A DNA stretch of 64,000 nucleotides from Leucocoprinus leucothites (taxonomy: Eukaryota; Basidiomycota; Agaricomycetes; Agaricales; Agaricaceae): positions 310,001 to 374,000 of the forward strand of contig JAACJO010000027.1 of the NCBI GenBank assembly GCA_013368445.1, read 5' to 3'. This document shows positions 10,523 through 23,024 of this stretch, piece by piece. Within the stretch, counting starts at the first letter, position 1; every line of letters starts with the position of its first letter. The notes under the pieces were generated by a model. The model did no database searches and was not told where the DNA came from. It was given only the letters and a program-made list of their open reading frames with translations. Made by a program: the position numbers and the translations under genes.

Positions 10523-11542
10523 ATGAAAGCTATCTCCTCTACCCAATACTCCCAAGTCACTTCTCTTCTCAAAGATGGCTATTCCTTGCACCAGATTGAA
10601 CATAAAACTGGTCTAGGAAAGTCTACTGTTGGGAGGATCAAGAAAGAAGTTGATGGGGACAAGGAAAACAACAAGGGAGGACGTCCTTCCAAGCTTTCTC
10701 CTCGTGATAAAAAAGCAATAATTCACCAAATAACCTCTGGAAAGCTAGACAATGCTGTCCAGGCTACAACTTTCATTAACTCTACTCTGTCTGACCCTGT
10801 CACACCCCAAACTGTCAGAAATACCCTTCAGGATAATGGATTTTGCTCTGTAACCAAGATCAAATGACCTCTACTCAAAAAGCAACATTGTGAGGAATGC
10901 CTTGACTCTGCACATGAACATAGGAATTGGACAGTGGAGGACTGGAAGAGGGTGTTGTGGACAGATGAAACAAAGATCAACAGGATTGGGTCAGATGGAA
11001 AGGTGTATACCTGGAAGGAGAGGGGGGAACCACTGTCAGATAGGACCACTCTCCCTACTGTCAAACATGGAGGAGGTGGTAACATGATGGTGTGGGGGTG
11101 TATGGGGTGGAATGGGGTAGGAAAGCTGATTGAGGTTCAAGAGAATATGGATGCAGTGAAATACTGCGAGATTTTGGACAATGGGGTGGTGGAAAGCTTT
11201 GAAAAGTTGGAGATGGAGGAGGAGGAGAGGATATTCCAGCAGGATAATGACCCAAAACACACCTCAAAACTGGGACAACAATGGTTTGTGGACAACAACA
11301 TTCAAGTTCTACCATGGCCTGCACAATCCCCTGACCTAAATCCCATTGAACACCTCTGGACCTACCTGAAGGACCAGCTGAAGGCATATGAAAGACCACC
11401 CAAGGGAGTATTTGAATTGTGGGAGAGGCTAGTAGAGGAGTGGAATAAGATTCCAGCAGAAAGGTGCCAAAGGCTGATAGAAAGCATGCCCAGAAGGATT
11501 GAGGCAGTTATCAGGGCAAGAGGAGGTCATACAAAGTATTGA
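10523..11542 (+). pseudogene. Tc1-1 transposase, one in-frame TGA
   Basis: From the ATG at 10523 one frame runs to 11542 (about 338 residues), broken only by TGA at 10865-10867. The N-terminal part (to about residue 60) is a helix-turn-helix DNA-binding region (GLGKSTVGRIKKE), with a second one around residues 75-110. The catalytic domain shows the first D in WTDETK, the second D in FQQDNDPKH and E in SPDLNPIEHLW, with 34 residues between the last two (DD34E, Tc1 type). Family members usually have Lys/Arg-Arg where the TGA stands, so CGA-to-TGA is likely. Length is normal for Tc1. The protein would cut and paste elements with matching TIRs. Confidence 0.92.
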
Positions 11543-11559
11543 GTAGGTAGATAACAGAG

Positions 11560-11768
11560 GGTCAAAAAACTGTCCCAATGAGTAGATATTTTCGATAATT
11601 CATTATTAATTCATTGATGGACAAGGTCATGTGATCATGGGAATATATGCGCCCAATATGTCAAGGTACCTGTGTGAATATTTTCAGGATGCTAGGCCAT
11701 ATATCTGCCCTGGTATTAGCAAATATGTCCAAAATGCGAAAACATTGGGACAGTTTTTTGAGCCACTG
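11560..11768 (-). repeat. Tc1-1 right terminal inverted repeat
   Basis: It is the inverse of 10176-10385, again with the ACTGTCCCAATG motif at both its inner and outer edges. It is followed by the target TA. Confidence 0.88.
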
Positions 11769-14700
11769 TATAGCAAAACCTGCACATAAGGAACATTATA
11801 GCATGCCTAAAGGTGAACAACTGACTCACTGTCTGTTCATTTGCTTTGCACCTGGTAGGGAGCCACTGTGAAGCCTCCTGCCACTCTGTCTCTATATCAG
11901 CTGCCATATGATCAAACATTGCTGCATGACGGTGAGCATATGCTGCAAGTCCTGGCTTATCTTTGACCATCTGTGCCATTTGCTCCCACACAATCTGCAT
12001 TTTGGTAAATGATTTCTTTGAGCAATGGAACTCTTCATTCAAGATATCAAGCTCTTTATGAAGATGATCAAGGAGTGTGTGTTTGCGAAACCAGCATGTG
12101 TGCTCAACTGTAAGCATGTAAATTGAGGTAGAAATCAGCTGAAACAAATCAGACTCACCTTCAATCATCCAAGTGTCAAGGGTAATTGACTGAGGCTTTC
12201 CAATGGACCAATACCAGGGATTCTGCACTGATGAATCACCAGTCTGATGGGTTTCAAAGGGACTCTTTACCCAAAGGTCTTCATCAGTTAAAGGTGCCAA
12301 GTCATCCAACAAATTCAGATTTTTGAGGACCTTGTAGACTTTCTGATAATGCCCAGGTAGATATGATAATTGTTCCTCAACTTCAGCTTTGGCTCCATGA
12401 ACCGTCTTATTATCATATCCCAAGCCTCCAACCTTTCTCTGAATCATCAGATGATCCCTATGATGAATTCAATCATGTATCATGTGAAGTACATCAAAAA
12501 TAAGACCTCTTTGAAGGAGGACCTCAGCTTTAGCAGCTCCACAGAGACCATACTCATCATGCTCAGTAGCTGAAAATACAGAGGGTAAGAAAAGTTTAGT
12601 CTCCAGTAGAAGATCTTCATTGATCAGTGGAAGGAAAGACTGAATCTGAGGAAACATCTCCAACTGCTGATCTTGCCAATCATGCAGCAGATCAACTAAG
12701 GGGGTTTCTTCAATGTCCTCACCATCATCAACCATGAGGCTTTTGTGAGCTGGGTTTGAGCTAGAACAGGTATGAAATGAACATGGATACAAGGGGAAAA
12801 TATTAAGTAACACACAGCATATCCTCGAACTCTAAACCCCACAGAACTAGGCTGGTGATGCCAAAATCTTGATCCAACTCTGCTTCAACAAGCTCTGTGT
12901 ATGCCTTGACCTGCAAGGGTGCTGACAATGGATCAGATTGAGTATATGACAAGAGAAGAAGACAAACCTTGATCCTTGACTTCAAACATCAAAGGGTTAG
13001 ATTTCGCCGCATCTATATGAGACTGCCACTCATCAATAATTCATTCCAGCATGGCCGGTGAGAAGCCATCAAATGCTTTTTGCTGCTGTTAAAGCTCCTT
13101 GTACCATTGCCTAGCCTGTCGACTCAAGGAATGCCCTAATAATAGTCAGTGGATACCATGGAGATTAAGGGCTAGCATACCAATTTGAATTATTTTACAC
13201 CAGTTCCAATATCCATTGAAATCATCCAACAAATCATGACAATGACCCTTGTTTAGTTCCTTTGTTGAATCTGCTGCATGGTTTTGTTTGGACCATGTGC
13301 TTTTGATCCTCTCGCTGCATGACATGCTGGTGTGTGGTTTATAATAAAAGGAGTGATGAATCTGACACTTTACATTGTGGCCTCACACGTGCATCTTGGG
13401 GATTGTGCCCTTCATGTCTTTGATTGTTTGTAAGAGCAGTTTAAAATGTTTGGAAAAGTGTTCTTCAATATTGATGCTATACTGACACCAGACATCGTAG
13501 CTGAGTAAGATCCAGGGATACTTCATGGCTTCCATCCCAAGAGCATGTGCAAGTGCATAATCTGTCCTGGCAAAACTACAACAAATTAGTCTCATATTGA
13601 AGAAGGGGCAATATGAACTCACACTTCTCCCTTAACAAGGTCCACCATCCCCTGAGCTAACCAGGTCTGGTGCCAAAGACACTGGATTCCTACAACTCCT
13701 GAAACAACCGCATCCTTGAACTTAGCACAGTCCTGATGGCAAACTGCTTTCAGTTTTGCACAGGTGGTTTTCTGGGATTGTTTGAGTCCAAATGATGCAC
13801 ACAATGGAGGACAGGATACAAATGTCGCTCAACTTCTCAACTTGTTTCATGTATGTTTTGTAAGCAGTGTTCTCAACAAAGTAAGCATTGCCTGCATTCA
13901 AGGCAATATCATTGGGATCATCATTCTTCCACTTGCACTGAAGATGGAAGTTTCCATCAGTAGAAATGAACAAGGTATAGATATGTCTACACAAAAGTTA
14001 GGTCAGGAATCTTGCAAGAGACTATCGCTTATGCATTATCTTCAGAAGTGAGAGAGATGTCCTCCTTCTCAACATTGAATCCAATCTCGGGACATGCTGG
14101 GCAGCGAAATACAAGAGAGTTTGGGCATTGGTGAGACAGAATTGAGTCAATCCCATACTCTTGACCTGACTACCATCATAGTGATAAGTGACACCAGAGC
14201 TGCATAGCAATCAACATTGCAGGATAGCAATCCTAGTTTGTATGAGTGGAACAAGATGAAGATCATTCTTCAAGGAGACAAACCTTAACATGATGTGGGA
14301 AAACAGCGTCAGTGTGCATCTTCAAAGTCTCATAGTAGTCATATGCCAAGCTTTTCCCACTGAGGGAATGATGATGGAAATCTTCAAGAACCTCAAAGGT
14401 AAATGCTGTACAAGGGCTCTTCAATGTAGGAGGAAAAAGTTGGTGATGTATGAGTTGAAGTAGATGGTTGTAGGTGTTGCCCTCCCGTGGAGAGCAAATG
14501 CAAAACCTGATGCACCAATCATGGATTCTGTTGGTATGGACAATGGTGAAATCCACGGTGGACCCTGCATTCAGCGGGCAGGCATTACCATTGTGTCCCA
14601 AATAAATGGCAAAATCAAGGTCATAGAGTGACACTTTTGTGAAATAAGTTCCTGTTCACTTCTGGATGCGATGGAATGGGTGTTCGGTGTGCTGCTCCTT

Positions 14701-14938
14701 GATACATAAAAAGCAGACAGGTCTGGAATGGAAGCATTCCAGGCAGTGATAATGAGTAGGATGCTGATTGCGGTATTCTAGTTTTCTCACAAGATTCTGA
14801 CTGAGTTTGAGATCACAGCCCACACATGGGCAGTTGACGTCCTCGTCATACTCCCAAGTGAGTATCTCTGTTTGGATTTGCCTTAAAAGATCAGTTGGGA
14901 ACATTTCCATCTTAGCAGACATCATCTAATGAAAGAAG

Positions 14939-15178
14939 TTAGACAGAGGGGCACAAGTGGACAGGAGATAAGCCTCCCTGTTGATGAGCTGATGACTTTT
15001 CTTCTTTCACAGCCTCTGAACCCTCATGCTCAGCCCCTTCCTCCTCTTTGTCCTTTTGTTCTACCCTGGCCAATTTTGGCTCCTTGGTCATCTCTTCTTG
15101 AGGAATGCTGGGACCCACCAGGACTTGAACTTCATGTTTGGTCCACTTGCTGGGTTGTCCTCTGTCAGCATCAATCAT
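14939..15178 (-). CDS. Short Lys/Glu-rich ORF next to KDZ
   Basis: An open frame of 79 codons lies just upstream of the CxC2-like segment on the same strand. It is rich in Lys and Glu in the middle and could be the disordered N-terminal leader of the KDZ protein, broken from it by the TAG at 14939-14941. There is no domain to support this, so the link rests on position only. Confidence 0.3.
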   Translation of the reverse strand: MIDADRGQPSKWTKHEVQVLVGPSIPQEEMTKEPKLARVEQKDKEEEGAEHEGSEAVKEEKSSAHQQGGLSPVHLCPSV

Positions 15179-15479
15179 CCCAGCTGGAAGTTTCTTTGGT
15201 TTGGGTATTGAGGAAAGTTTATGTCCCTAGCCAAGGCAATAAATTCAGCTATAAGCTGAGAGCAGCATCACTGATCACAGTCACCTGGTAATCTGACGTT
15301 TATCCAGCTGAAAAGTGGTGAACTACTGGGGTAGCACTGAGGCAGTGATTTGATACTGGGATAGGGCAGGCACAACCCACTAGGTCTAGGCACTGAAAAC
15401 TCTATTTGAGAACTTAAAAGAGTCTGCCATACCAGAGGGATTACCTTCAAGTAATCAAAGGTTGGCATGTTCTAGCAAC

Positions 15480-16591
15480 TAGGTCAGCTACTTGATATGG
15501 AATTACAAAAGAGGTTCTACTTACAGATATGGAATTTAGAAGTAGACTCATGAGGCCTACCCAAAGTTGTCAAGCACTGGCATTTTACTGATTAGCTAGC
15601 CATGGTTAGTAAAGAAAAGTTCCGACAAATAAGGACTTGCCTTAACCAAAGGGAAGTAGTAGCAACCAGAAAATCATGTCAATTAAATACTACAAGTAGG
15701 AGCTTACGTTCTGCCTTGATAAACCTGGGGAGGTCCACATACTAGTCCCAACTAAGTTGGTTGGCTGATGTGAGAAATGACACTATAGTTACAAACTACA
15801 AATTGCTCCAAGAGACAATTCCCCATGGTAATAAAGGGATTATGTCCTAAGGATGTATTGGAGTGTGTCATGGAGATTTACGGCCCCTGTCTGACAGTAC
15901 ACTTAGTTCTGAGGAGTTATCATGGAAGACTGACAGCAAACTTGGTAAGTCAATAAATGTTTACAGCTGGATTACACCAGCAGGAGAGCTTGTTGTCTCC
16001 ATGAGAGATGTCCTGCAACCAAGTTTTGTGTTCTGATCTCCTGGTATTTTTCAAACTGACTCAATCTTCTTGAGAAGACATGCCAGTCCCTCAGGCCAAA
16101 TGTGTAATATAGGTTCTTATGAAAAAGAAATAAGTGAGAATGCTGATGGAGGCTGTGTGCACATTTTACATATCAAATACAGACAAATTACAAAGGAAGT
16201 CATGTCTACTCTACACTGTCGTGTAGAGGAGAGAAGCTGTTTGAGCACAATGGGTGGCACATGAGGCTCTCAGCTTTAGGGCAGGCTGATCATGTGTGCA
16301 TCATTGCTGTCAGCTTGACAAAGTGTTAACGTTGTGCTAACATTATCAAGTGCTTAAGGAAATCTGTCCCATTCAAAATGGACTTGCTTTAAGTAATAAA
16401 GGACACATTCAGATGCCCATCCCAACAGAGTGTCACAAGGCTTTCAAGACTGAATGCTTATGGGATTAGTTGCTATACATGGCTGGGTCAGAAGTATGGA
16501 GAGCAATGGACCAAGATATACAAGCCTAAAATCTATTGCTAGCTACTGATCATCCAGAGGTAGATTGCTACAAGATACAGAGTGAAATAAT
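15480..16591. other. No gene recognised
   Basis: Both strands are broken by frequent stops. I see no family motif, repeat copy or RNA gene here. Confidence 0.6.
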
Positions 16592-17000
16592 TTAACCTGA
16601 AGTGAGAGCAAGTATACGAGTTAGGACATGACAAATAACTTTACCTTTTTGGGGACCTTTAATTGCTGTTACCCCAGATATATTGTCTGAATACTCTTCG
16701 ATCCGATAGTGCTTCCCCCAGAATCTCCCCTCCTCAAGGCAGTAAACAAGTTGCCCATCTGCTATGGGAGGGCATGGTTCAATGTATTGGTAGGAAACAG
16801 AAAGCAACCTTGAAATCGGTGGTAGAAAGAAGACACATATTTTGCCCTCCTCAATGCTCTTGAAAAAGCCGATGCTGTCATCCCAAAGACCCTCTTCAAA
16901 CACTGATGCACTGCATACAACAACTTTGAGAGAGCCAAATCTCCCAAGCTGCGGAAGATGGGAGAGCCAAAAGGATGTAGCTGAGATGCAATGAGTAACT
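16592..17000 (-). pseudogene. Unidentified protein fragment
   Basis: A 103-codon frame (16903-16592) contains FEEGLWDDSIGFFKSIEEGK near the start and a YCLEEGRFWGKHYRI stretch near the end. It extends upstream in a neighbouring frame (HPFGSPIFRSLG). The balanced composition looks like true coding sequence. It lies 1.4 kb downstream of the Spt5-like gene on the same strand and could be a separated exon or an independent gene remnant. I do not recognise a family. Confidence 0.4.
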
Positions 17001-18339
17001 CAGCGATCCATGGTAAAGAGGCAGAAATGTGATTGTTAATGTAATAAAGGGAATTTAGTCAGATAGTGAATGATAGGTAACATTAATAACAATAACAACC
17101 AACACTCCTAAACTCAATACAAGTTTGTGGAGGTTAATCAATAAAGAAAGATGTTTCATGAAAGTGCAAAGATTGACAATGAAGGATAATGGGAGTTGTC
17201 TGTAGACCAGTTTGTAATGGAATGACCAGCTTGTGAAAGACACTCAACGATCCCTGTTATGTGATGCTGCACAACTACAAATCCCTTAGAATGCAGAAGT
17301 GTAATAGACTGGTATTCGCAAATCATCACCTTTGCTAACACTTGGCACTATCACAATACAACTGACACTGACTAGCACCACTCCTGGATACTAGATGCAA
17401 TATACAGCTTATAAGTCTTTTCCAGACTTCTTCACACTCTGAACTTATATGAATCTCACAGTAATGTTCTTTCTCAAAAGCTATTTTCCAATTCTTTAAT
17501 GGTCTATGACTGAAGGGCACTCAATACACTTTTTACTACTCACTCAGATATGTTGTGTGGGACAGTCTCTAAGCATAGCCTTTAGCAGGTGAGATTCCTT
17601 GCTAGACTATATGCTCGAGAAAGGTTTATATTGGTTTTGCAAAAGTACTAAAGGAGTAATTACATGGATGATGTGTACACATTGTTGATAATAAAAAAAG
17701 ATTTATTGAAAGGTTGTCCAATAGGAGTATCTCTGGGTTTTCTTTGGGGTTTAAGTGCTGATGTGTCCTTTTGCAAAGGCATGCTTACTCCTGCTCCTCT
17801 GATATCATGAGATCTCTATCACTGCTGATGGTTGTCTTATTCCGTGAAAGCTTGTTCCTGACTGTAACAATGTCTACTAGTCAATAGTCAAGTGCTGACA
17901 CATCCTGTTAGTTTCCACTAATCTGGTTCTATAATCCAGTGGGTCATTCAGTGCCCATGCGGAATTTCTCTGTCTTTCACAAAAGGGTCTACTTCTGCTG
18001 TAGCAATGTTTAAAAAGATAGGATTTCCATGAATGTGCACAAGTGCCTGTCTGGATCAGAAGGCTAAGCCTTTGATCTCTGATTAGTTAGTCCATCATTG
18101 TTCTTTTGAGAAAGACTTCGACCAGATCAATACCCAGGTTACAGGCTAAGATCACAAAGGGTCATAGGGTACACATCCCAACTGTGTTCACTAAGTCTCA
18201 ACATCATCCTGTAGCCTCTTGTTACTCTTGATCATTAATGGTTGTTTTGCGAATGTGCTGTGTTTTCGTGGGTGTGTGTGTTACACTAGGGTCTTACAGT
18301 AGGGTTCCTTAATGCCTATACAGTTGCCCAATATATTGA
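17001..18339. other. No gene recognised
   Basis: Only short open frames without recognisable motifs are present. This is the 3' flank of the Spt5-like gene. Confidence 0.55.
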
Positions 18340-20671
18340 CTATATCATCGAAATTAACAATTTCACAGCTAATGCTGCTTGGACCATAACAATGGGAAGT
18401 GGGGAATGCTCATGGATAAGAGGCTGTTCAGGCAGCGGTTGGGGGAAGTTTTTGTCCATAGCACCAGGGACCCAAAGACTATTTTCACCATCAAGGGGTC
18501 TTGGGGCCTCCGGTTCTGGCATCTTTGGATGATTACAAGAAGGGAGGAGAGATTTGAAGTTTGGGACAAAATGAGCAGTGTACTCAAGTACATTATCTTT
18601 GTTGACCTGATACCACTCATCCTTGTCTCTTTCAGAAAATGAGAAGGGTGTCTGGTCATGTACATAAAGAGTCAATGTACAGTTTGGGGCCAAGCTCTGG
18701 ATTTTGACTTGCTGCAGCCTGCTGGTATGAATGGACATTGTGAGCATTTCAATTTGCGCAATTCCTAATTGAGAGACAGATATCACAGTGCCAAAACAGC
18801 CCTTGAATGGGCCTTTGGTGACAATCACCGAGAGCTTCTCCAAATGATCAAACCTAGAGTCTTGCATCTTGGCAATTTTGACATTTGTGTTAGGATCACG
18901 AGGTATTTTCCCTAATTGAGGAACAATAAAAGAGAACTGGATGAACAGGATAGGAACATTCACTGGCTTCAGCTTCAAGTGGTCATTAACTGAATATCCC
19001 TGATATAATGGAGAGAAACTTACAAAACAGAAAGGATCATAAACTGTTGCAGTAAATTCTTCTTTATTAATATGAACTATGAATCCAATATACCCCAAAT
19101 CTGGTCCCGAAGTAACACAGACAAGATCCCCAACCTTGAAATACCTCCGAAGAAGGTTTAAAGGGAGGTAAACGGTCTCAAGAGACCCCAACAAATACAC
19201 ATAGGCATGAGTTGGAGTCAAAGCTTTCATGACACCAATAGAGCCAGCATGTGTCATGCCCACAACTTTCACATGGTCTCTCTCCTTGAGCTCTCTTGCA
19301 GCTGCTGCACAAAATAGCCAGAGTTTGGTGGGTGACAGGATTACTGGTGAGTTCAAAAACAAGTGTATTTCATCAACCAAAGGATAGACAGGGATGTGAT
19401 GGTAATCAGCGGGTGAAATGGTGGTGAGAAGGAAACCAGAGGAGTCAAAACAATAGTGATAGTGATAATAGCAGTGGGTAGTGTCTCTATATTCTTGGCA
19501 ATATTTGAAGTGGGTAAGCATTGTATTTGAGTTATCAACAAAAAGGTTCTCTGAGCCAGAGGTGGCGATAGCCTCATTGGGGTTGAATAGAGCAGGTAAT
19601 ACCCTACTTCTGGGAAGTTGAAGTGGGGATGATTTAGAAAAATAACAGATGTGGGGAACTAATACAATATCAAGGTATTGGGTTTTCTCATTGACACATT
19701 GAACATAGGCTAAATTGTTGAAGTATGGTCATGTTTTAAGTCGGACCCAATTCCCTACTTCAGGGGTAAACTGAGGCCTTCGAAAATTCAGCAAGTTCAT
19801 CCCCTCCAAGAATGTAATTGCCTGAATTTCCGACCACCTCACACCTGGCATTCTCTTGCAGACCGCGACAGCATCTGCCCATTCCCAGGCTTCAATATAC
19901 ACATGGCCTAGTCCCTCTTTATGTGCAAAGGCACTCCAAGGTGCCCAAAACTTCATAAATGCCAGGAGATCATTGAGCATTCCAAACATGCACTCAAAAA
20001 TCCATTTCATAGTTAAGTACTCGGATCCAAGCTGTAAAAAAAAACTTCAGGTATTATTATGACTCCTAACTGAAGGTACATACCCTAACAGGCACCTCCC
20101 AAAGCTCCCAGTCCCCCTCTTTTGGGGGTATTGGGTCCTCCATATAATGAAAGTTCCCCAATTGAATCACTCTGAGTCCATCATCTGATTTCTGGGTACA
20201 ATGACTAGACACCCATCTCTTTTTGAACCCAGCCAGGAATCCGTCATGCCCATCATCCTCCAAATTCCTTCGAGCATGGCCGCTCACATCTTCCACAAGA
20301 TCTTGATCATAAATAACAAATCCTACATTGGGTAGGAATGAGAAAAGATGGGTGCTGAAAAGGCCTAACGCTACTCACTGTCATCACCCTCTTCTTCATT
20401 CTCATCATTGTTGTCATTATCATCGGCCGCCTCCAGATCAAGATATAGATTCAGGGACTGAGAGGTACTTCAAGTGGACTTTCTGGGGGTTCTTGTGGGT
20501 TTTGGTACAGGGAAAGGCTTTTAATAGCATCAGACATTCCACCAAGCCAATAAAATCATGAACATCAGAGGCAAGAGCAGGCATAAGCTGTACCATATTT
20601 GAAGGCACATCATCATTGGGGTCATGAAACCCATTCTGACCAGGATCCTTCAGAGTACCGCCTGCATTCAC
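18340..20671 (-). CDS. Spt5-like NGN-KOW protein, one in-frame TGA
   Basis: Order on the minus strand: an acidic stretch (about 20440-20380: LYLDLEAADDNDNND then EEEGDD), a 56-nt intron (20323-20378), a linker, a 52-nt intron (20032-20083), an NGN-like domain (20030-19740: AHKEGLGHVYIEAWEWAD), then at least three KOW-like segments: DHVKVVGMTHAGSIG, FKVGDLVCVTSGPDLGYIG and LSVIVTKGPFKGCFGTV. Acidic region, NGN and KOW in this order are the Spt5 plan. True Spt5 is longer and ends in CTR repeats, which are absent, so this is a paralogue. The only stop in the main frame is TGA at 19729-19731, probably a former CGA. The first exon is uncertain because frames shift near 20460. Spt5 proteins bind RNA polymerase II as elongation factors; whether this one does is unknown. 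Confidence 0.72.
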
Positions 20672-20699
20672 AGCACAGCCCTAGTGAAGAATAGGATGA

Positions 20700-21410
20700 T
20701 TAGATGAAGGTGTGGAAATTCAGGGTGAGAACCAGCCTCATGGAGGGTGGAATTCGGGGGTTGATTATAATATGGGGGTTGTGGGGAACAGGGGTGGTCA
20801 ATGTACTCACTGGGTCTAAAGGTATCTGCTCATTGATGTCACACCACAGGATTTTACGAGCATCTTGGACACTACCATCTGGGTTTAGAGCATAGCCCTA
20901 GATAAGTAGATTGGGAAATAATGGCATACAGTAGCAGTGGAAGAACTTACCAGTCGAGCCTTCAAGAAAGACTAGGTAATATATAATCATTTGGCCCTAG
21001 CAGCAAGAGCTGGACTTGCCTGCACCAAAGAAGCTAACTTGAGAAATCTATCATCAGTTGCATGCTGGAACTAGATAGATACATGGTGGAGATACCGAGG
21101 AAGAGGGTTGGATATTACTTGAAGTTGTACTTGACTTCTTGGTTTTATTTCTTGCATTACTTTCGGAAGACTGTGCAATTAATGTGTCAGTAACAGCTTG
21201 ATTAAAAGTGCCAGGAAGCCTACAGATGATGAATACATTGATTAAATAAATCAGAGAATTTGAATATCATACAAGGTCTATTGTTGGACATAGCAGGGTC
21301 TATATACTAGGATTTGTGTTGTGGAAGTATGAGCAGAAAACACAAAGAGGTAGGAGATGTGATTTAATTGCATATAAGTTTAGGGTAGGTTTGCATGTGA
21401 TCAGATTCTC
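20700..21410. other. No gene recognised
   Basis: This lies between the presumed 5' end of the Spt5-like gene and the long-TIR element. Only short frames without motifs are present. It may contain the promoter or missing 5' exons of the Spt5-like gene. Confidence 0.5.
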
Positions 21411-21418
21411 CCTGATGA

Positions 21419-22943
21419 TGTGCCCAACCAGACTCATTTCCCACCACTCAGGAGGCTATTGCCTGACATTCAGTCTCTCCCGATTAGGCATCAACGCCAT
21501 CAGGGACCAGCCACTGGCTGTCCATGCACCACTGTTTCAGACAGTGAACTCACATATCTTCACAAACACTTGACCAATTTTCGTCATTTTTTGAGTACTT
21601 GCATATATTATACAATATATTAAATAAAGCTAGCTTTATATATGAAATTTCAAGTTAATCTCTTACCACACCCTCATCCTCCCTCACTGTAAATGCAGTG
21701 AGAGAAGGGTGTCCAGTCAATATCCACCATTAAACCCTACAGAGAACGATTTATATGGCTCTCAAGATGTATTCTATAGTGTACAAATGCCTGTATACAT
21801 GTGCTGAAGGGTCAATTAACCTTAAATGCACATATTTGGACCATCTCTCACTGTATGCCTTTTCACTGGTGACCGGGTAGAGGCAACACTATATATACTG
21901 CATGCAGATGGCATATATACATGATACATGCCAGTAGTACGTCCCCACCCTGGGCTCCTTCAATATAGAATCTCCCAAAGCTGGCAGTGATTTCCTAGTA
22001 CATTTGGATGAATATTATTATCCTGCACTGCTGCTATAAAGGCTACATCCAAGTCCAATTATATAACCTTGGAGGATATAGCATTTACTACAACTTACAA
22101 GAAACCACTTGGGAAACAGTCCAGAACATGGATAGATATGAGGAAAAAACTATGTACAGGCTATTTGATCATGGAGAGCAGATGAGATTATGAGTGTTTG
22201 CATGGTGTACTTGACTCATCCTGCAATAACTCGGCCATATCTGGACTGATTCTCAAGCGGTTTCTTCCCATCTGTATGGAGAATAGAAGCATATATTAGA
22301 GGGTTTTTCTCATAGGTATATATCTTGTATTCACTGACCTATTTATGAAATACTGTCAAGTTTTATGATTTATTCTCATTGATTACTCTGGTGTAGAGCG
22401 ATAGGTCAAGCATGATGGGACACTTTAAGTGACATGGGTATCCTCAAGGGTATGTACCTACATAGCTCTGGACTTGTAGTAGCAACAAGGCAGGTCAAGG
22501 GACCTCACTCTCTGGGGAGCCATATCAAACAGGGAGAATGCCATCTATCCATTCATCCGCATTATAGAATCCAATGCGGTGTGCTTGAGTCAATGTAAAT
22601 ATATCTTTAGATGTTGTATGGAACTGTATTTGGGCTTCAAGCTTCTGGAACATCCTCCTCTCACTGCATTTATGGCGGGAGAGGAGGGAGGGTGTGGTAA
22701 GAGACTGACTAGAAATTTCATATATAAGGCTAGCTTTATGTACTATATTGTATAGTATATACAAGTACTCAAAAAATGAGGGAAATCAATCAAGTATTTG
22801 TGGAGATACATGAGTTCACTGTCTGAAACAGCAGTGCACAAACAACCAGCGGCTGGTCCCTGATGGCATTGATGCCTAATTGGGAGAGACCAAATGTCAG
22901 GCACTAGCCTCCCAAGTGGTGGGAAATGAATCTGGTTGGGCAT
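21419..22943. mobile_element. Non-autonomous DNA transposon with long TIRs and 8-bp TSD
   Basis: The ends are inverted repeats of about 290 bp (21421-21709 and about 22657-22942) sharing TGCCCAACCAGANTCATTTC. They are flanked by a perfect 8-bp direct repeat CCTGATGA at 21411-21418 and 22944-22951. The 950-bp centre has no recognisable transposase. Each TIR carries an open frame of 66-67 codons starting MPNQ(T/I)HFPPL, pointing inward. An 8-bp TSD fits hAT or KDZ/Zisupton-type elements, both of which occur as relics in this window. Confidence 0.82.
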
Positions 22944-23024
22944 CCTGATGAGATGATGGGCACGGGAGCAATCCCAATGTCATCACCAACAGCCACTGCC
23001 AGTATCTTGGCTCAATGATGAATG

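Larger units (their letters stand above)
10176..11768 (+). mobile_element. Tc1-1: full-length Tc1/mariner element
   Basis: The element is 1593 bp, starts CAGTGGCTCAAAAAACTGTC and ends with its inverse, flanked on both sides by TA (10174-10175 and 11769-11770). It encodes one DD34E transposase. It is inserted in the KDZ relic on the opposite strand. A second copy, Tc1-2, lies at 50500-52047 in inverted orientation. Confidence 0.93.
10019..14925 (-). pseudogene. KDZ-type transposase with CxC2-like cysteine cluster, interrupted by Tc1-1
   Basis: The N-terminal part (14925-14656) has paired cysteines and histidines (CPCVGCD, then HYHCLECFHSRPVCFLCIKE, then H residues), as in the CxC2-like cluster of basidiomycete KDZ transposases. 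Next come LGHNGNACP and FCICSPREG (14634-14263), the TLFISTDGNFHLQCK segment (about 13990-13940), GVVGIQCLWHQ (about 13690) and LLSYDVWCQYSINI (about 13510). A long C-terminal segment occupies 12447-11770. Frameshifts separate these blocks, and 13000-13380 is badly decayed. Tc1-1 is inserted at the TA at 11769-11770; removing it joins the frame to a further 51 codons ending at 10019. KDZ enzymes move DNA by a DDE/RNase H-fold reaction; this copy is dead. Confidence 0.75.

Noticed and set aside
11036..11399. Minus-strand ORFs of 74 and 112 codons over the Tc1-1 transposase
   Set aside because: Antisense shadows of the transposase; the same appear over Tc1-2.
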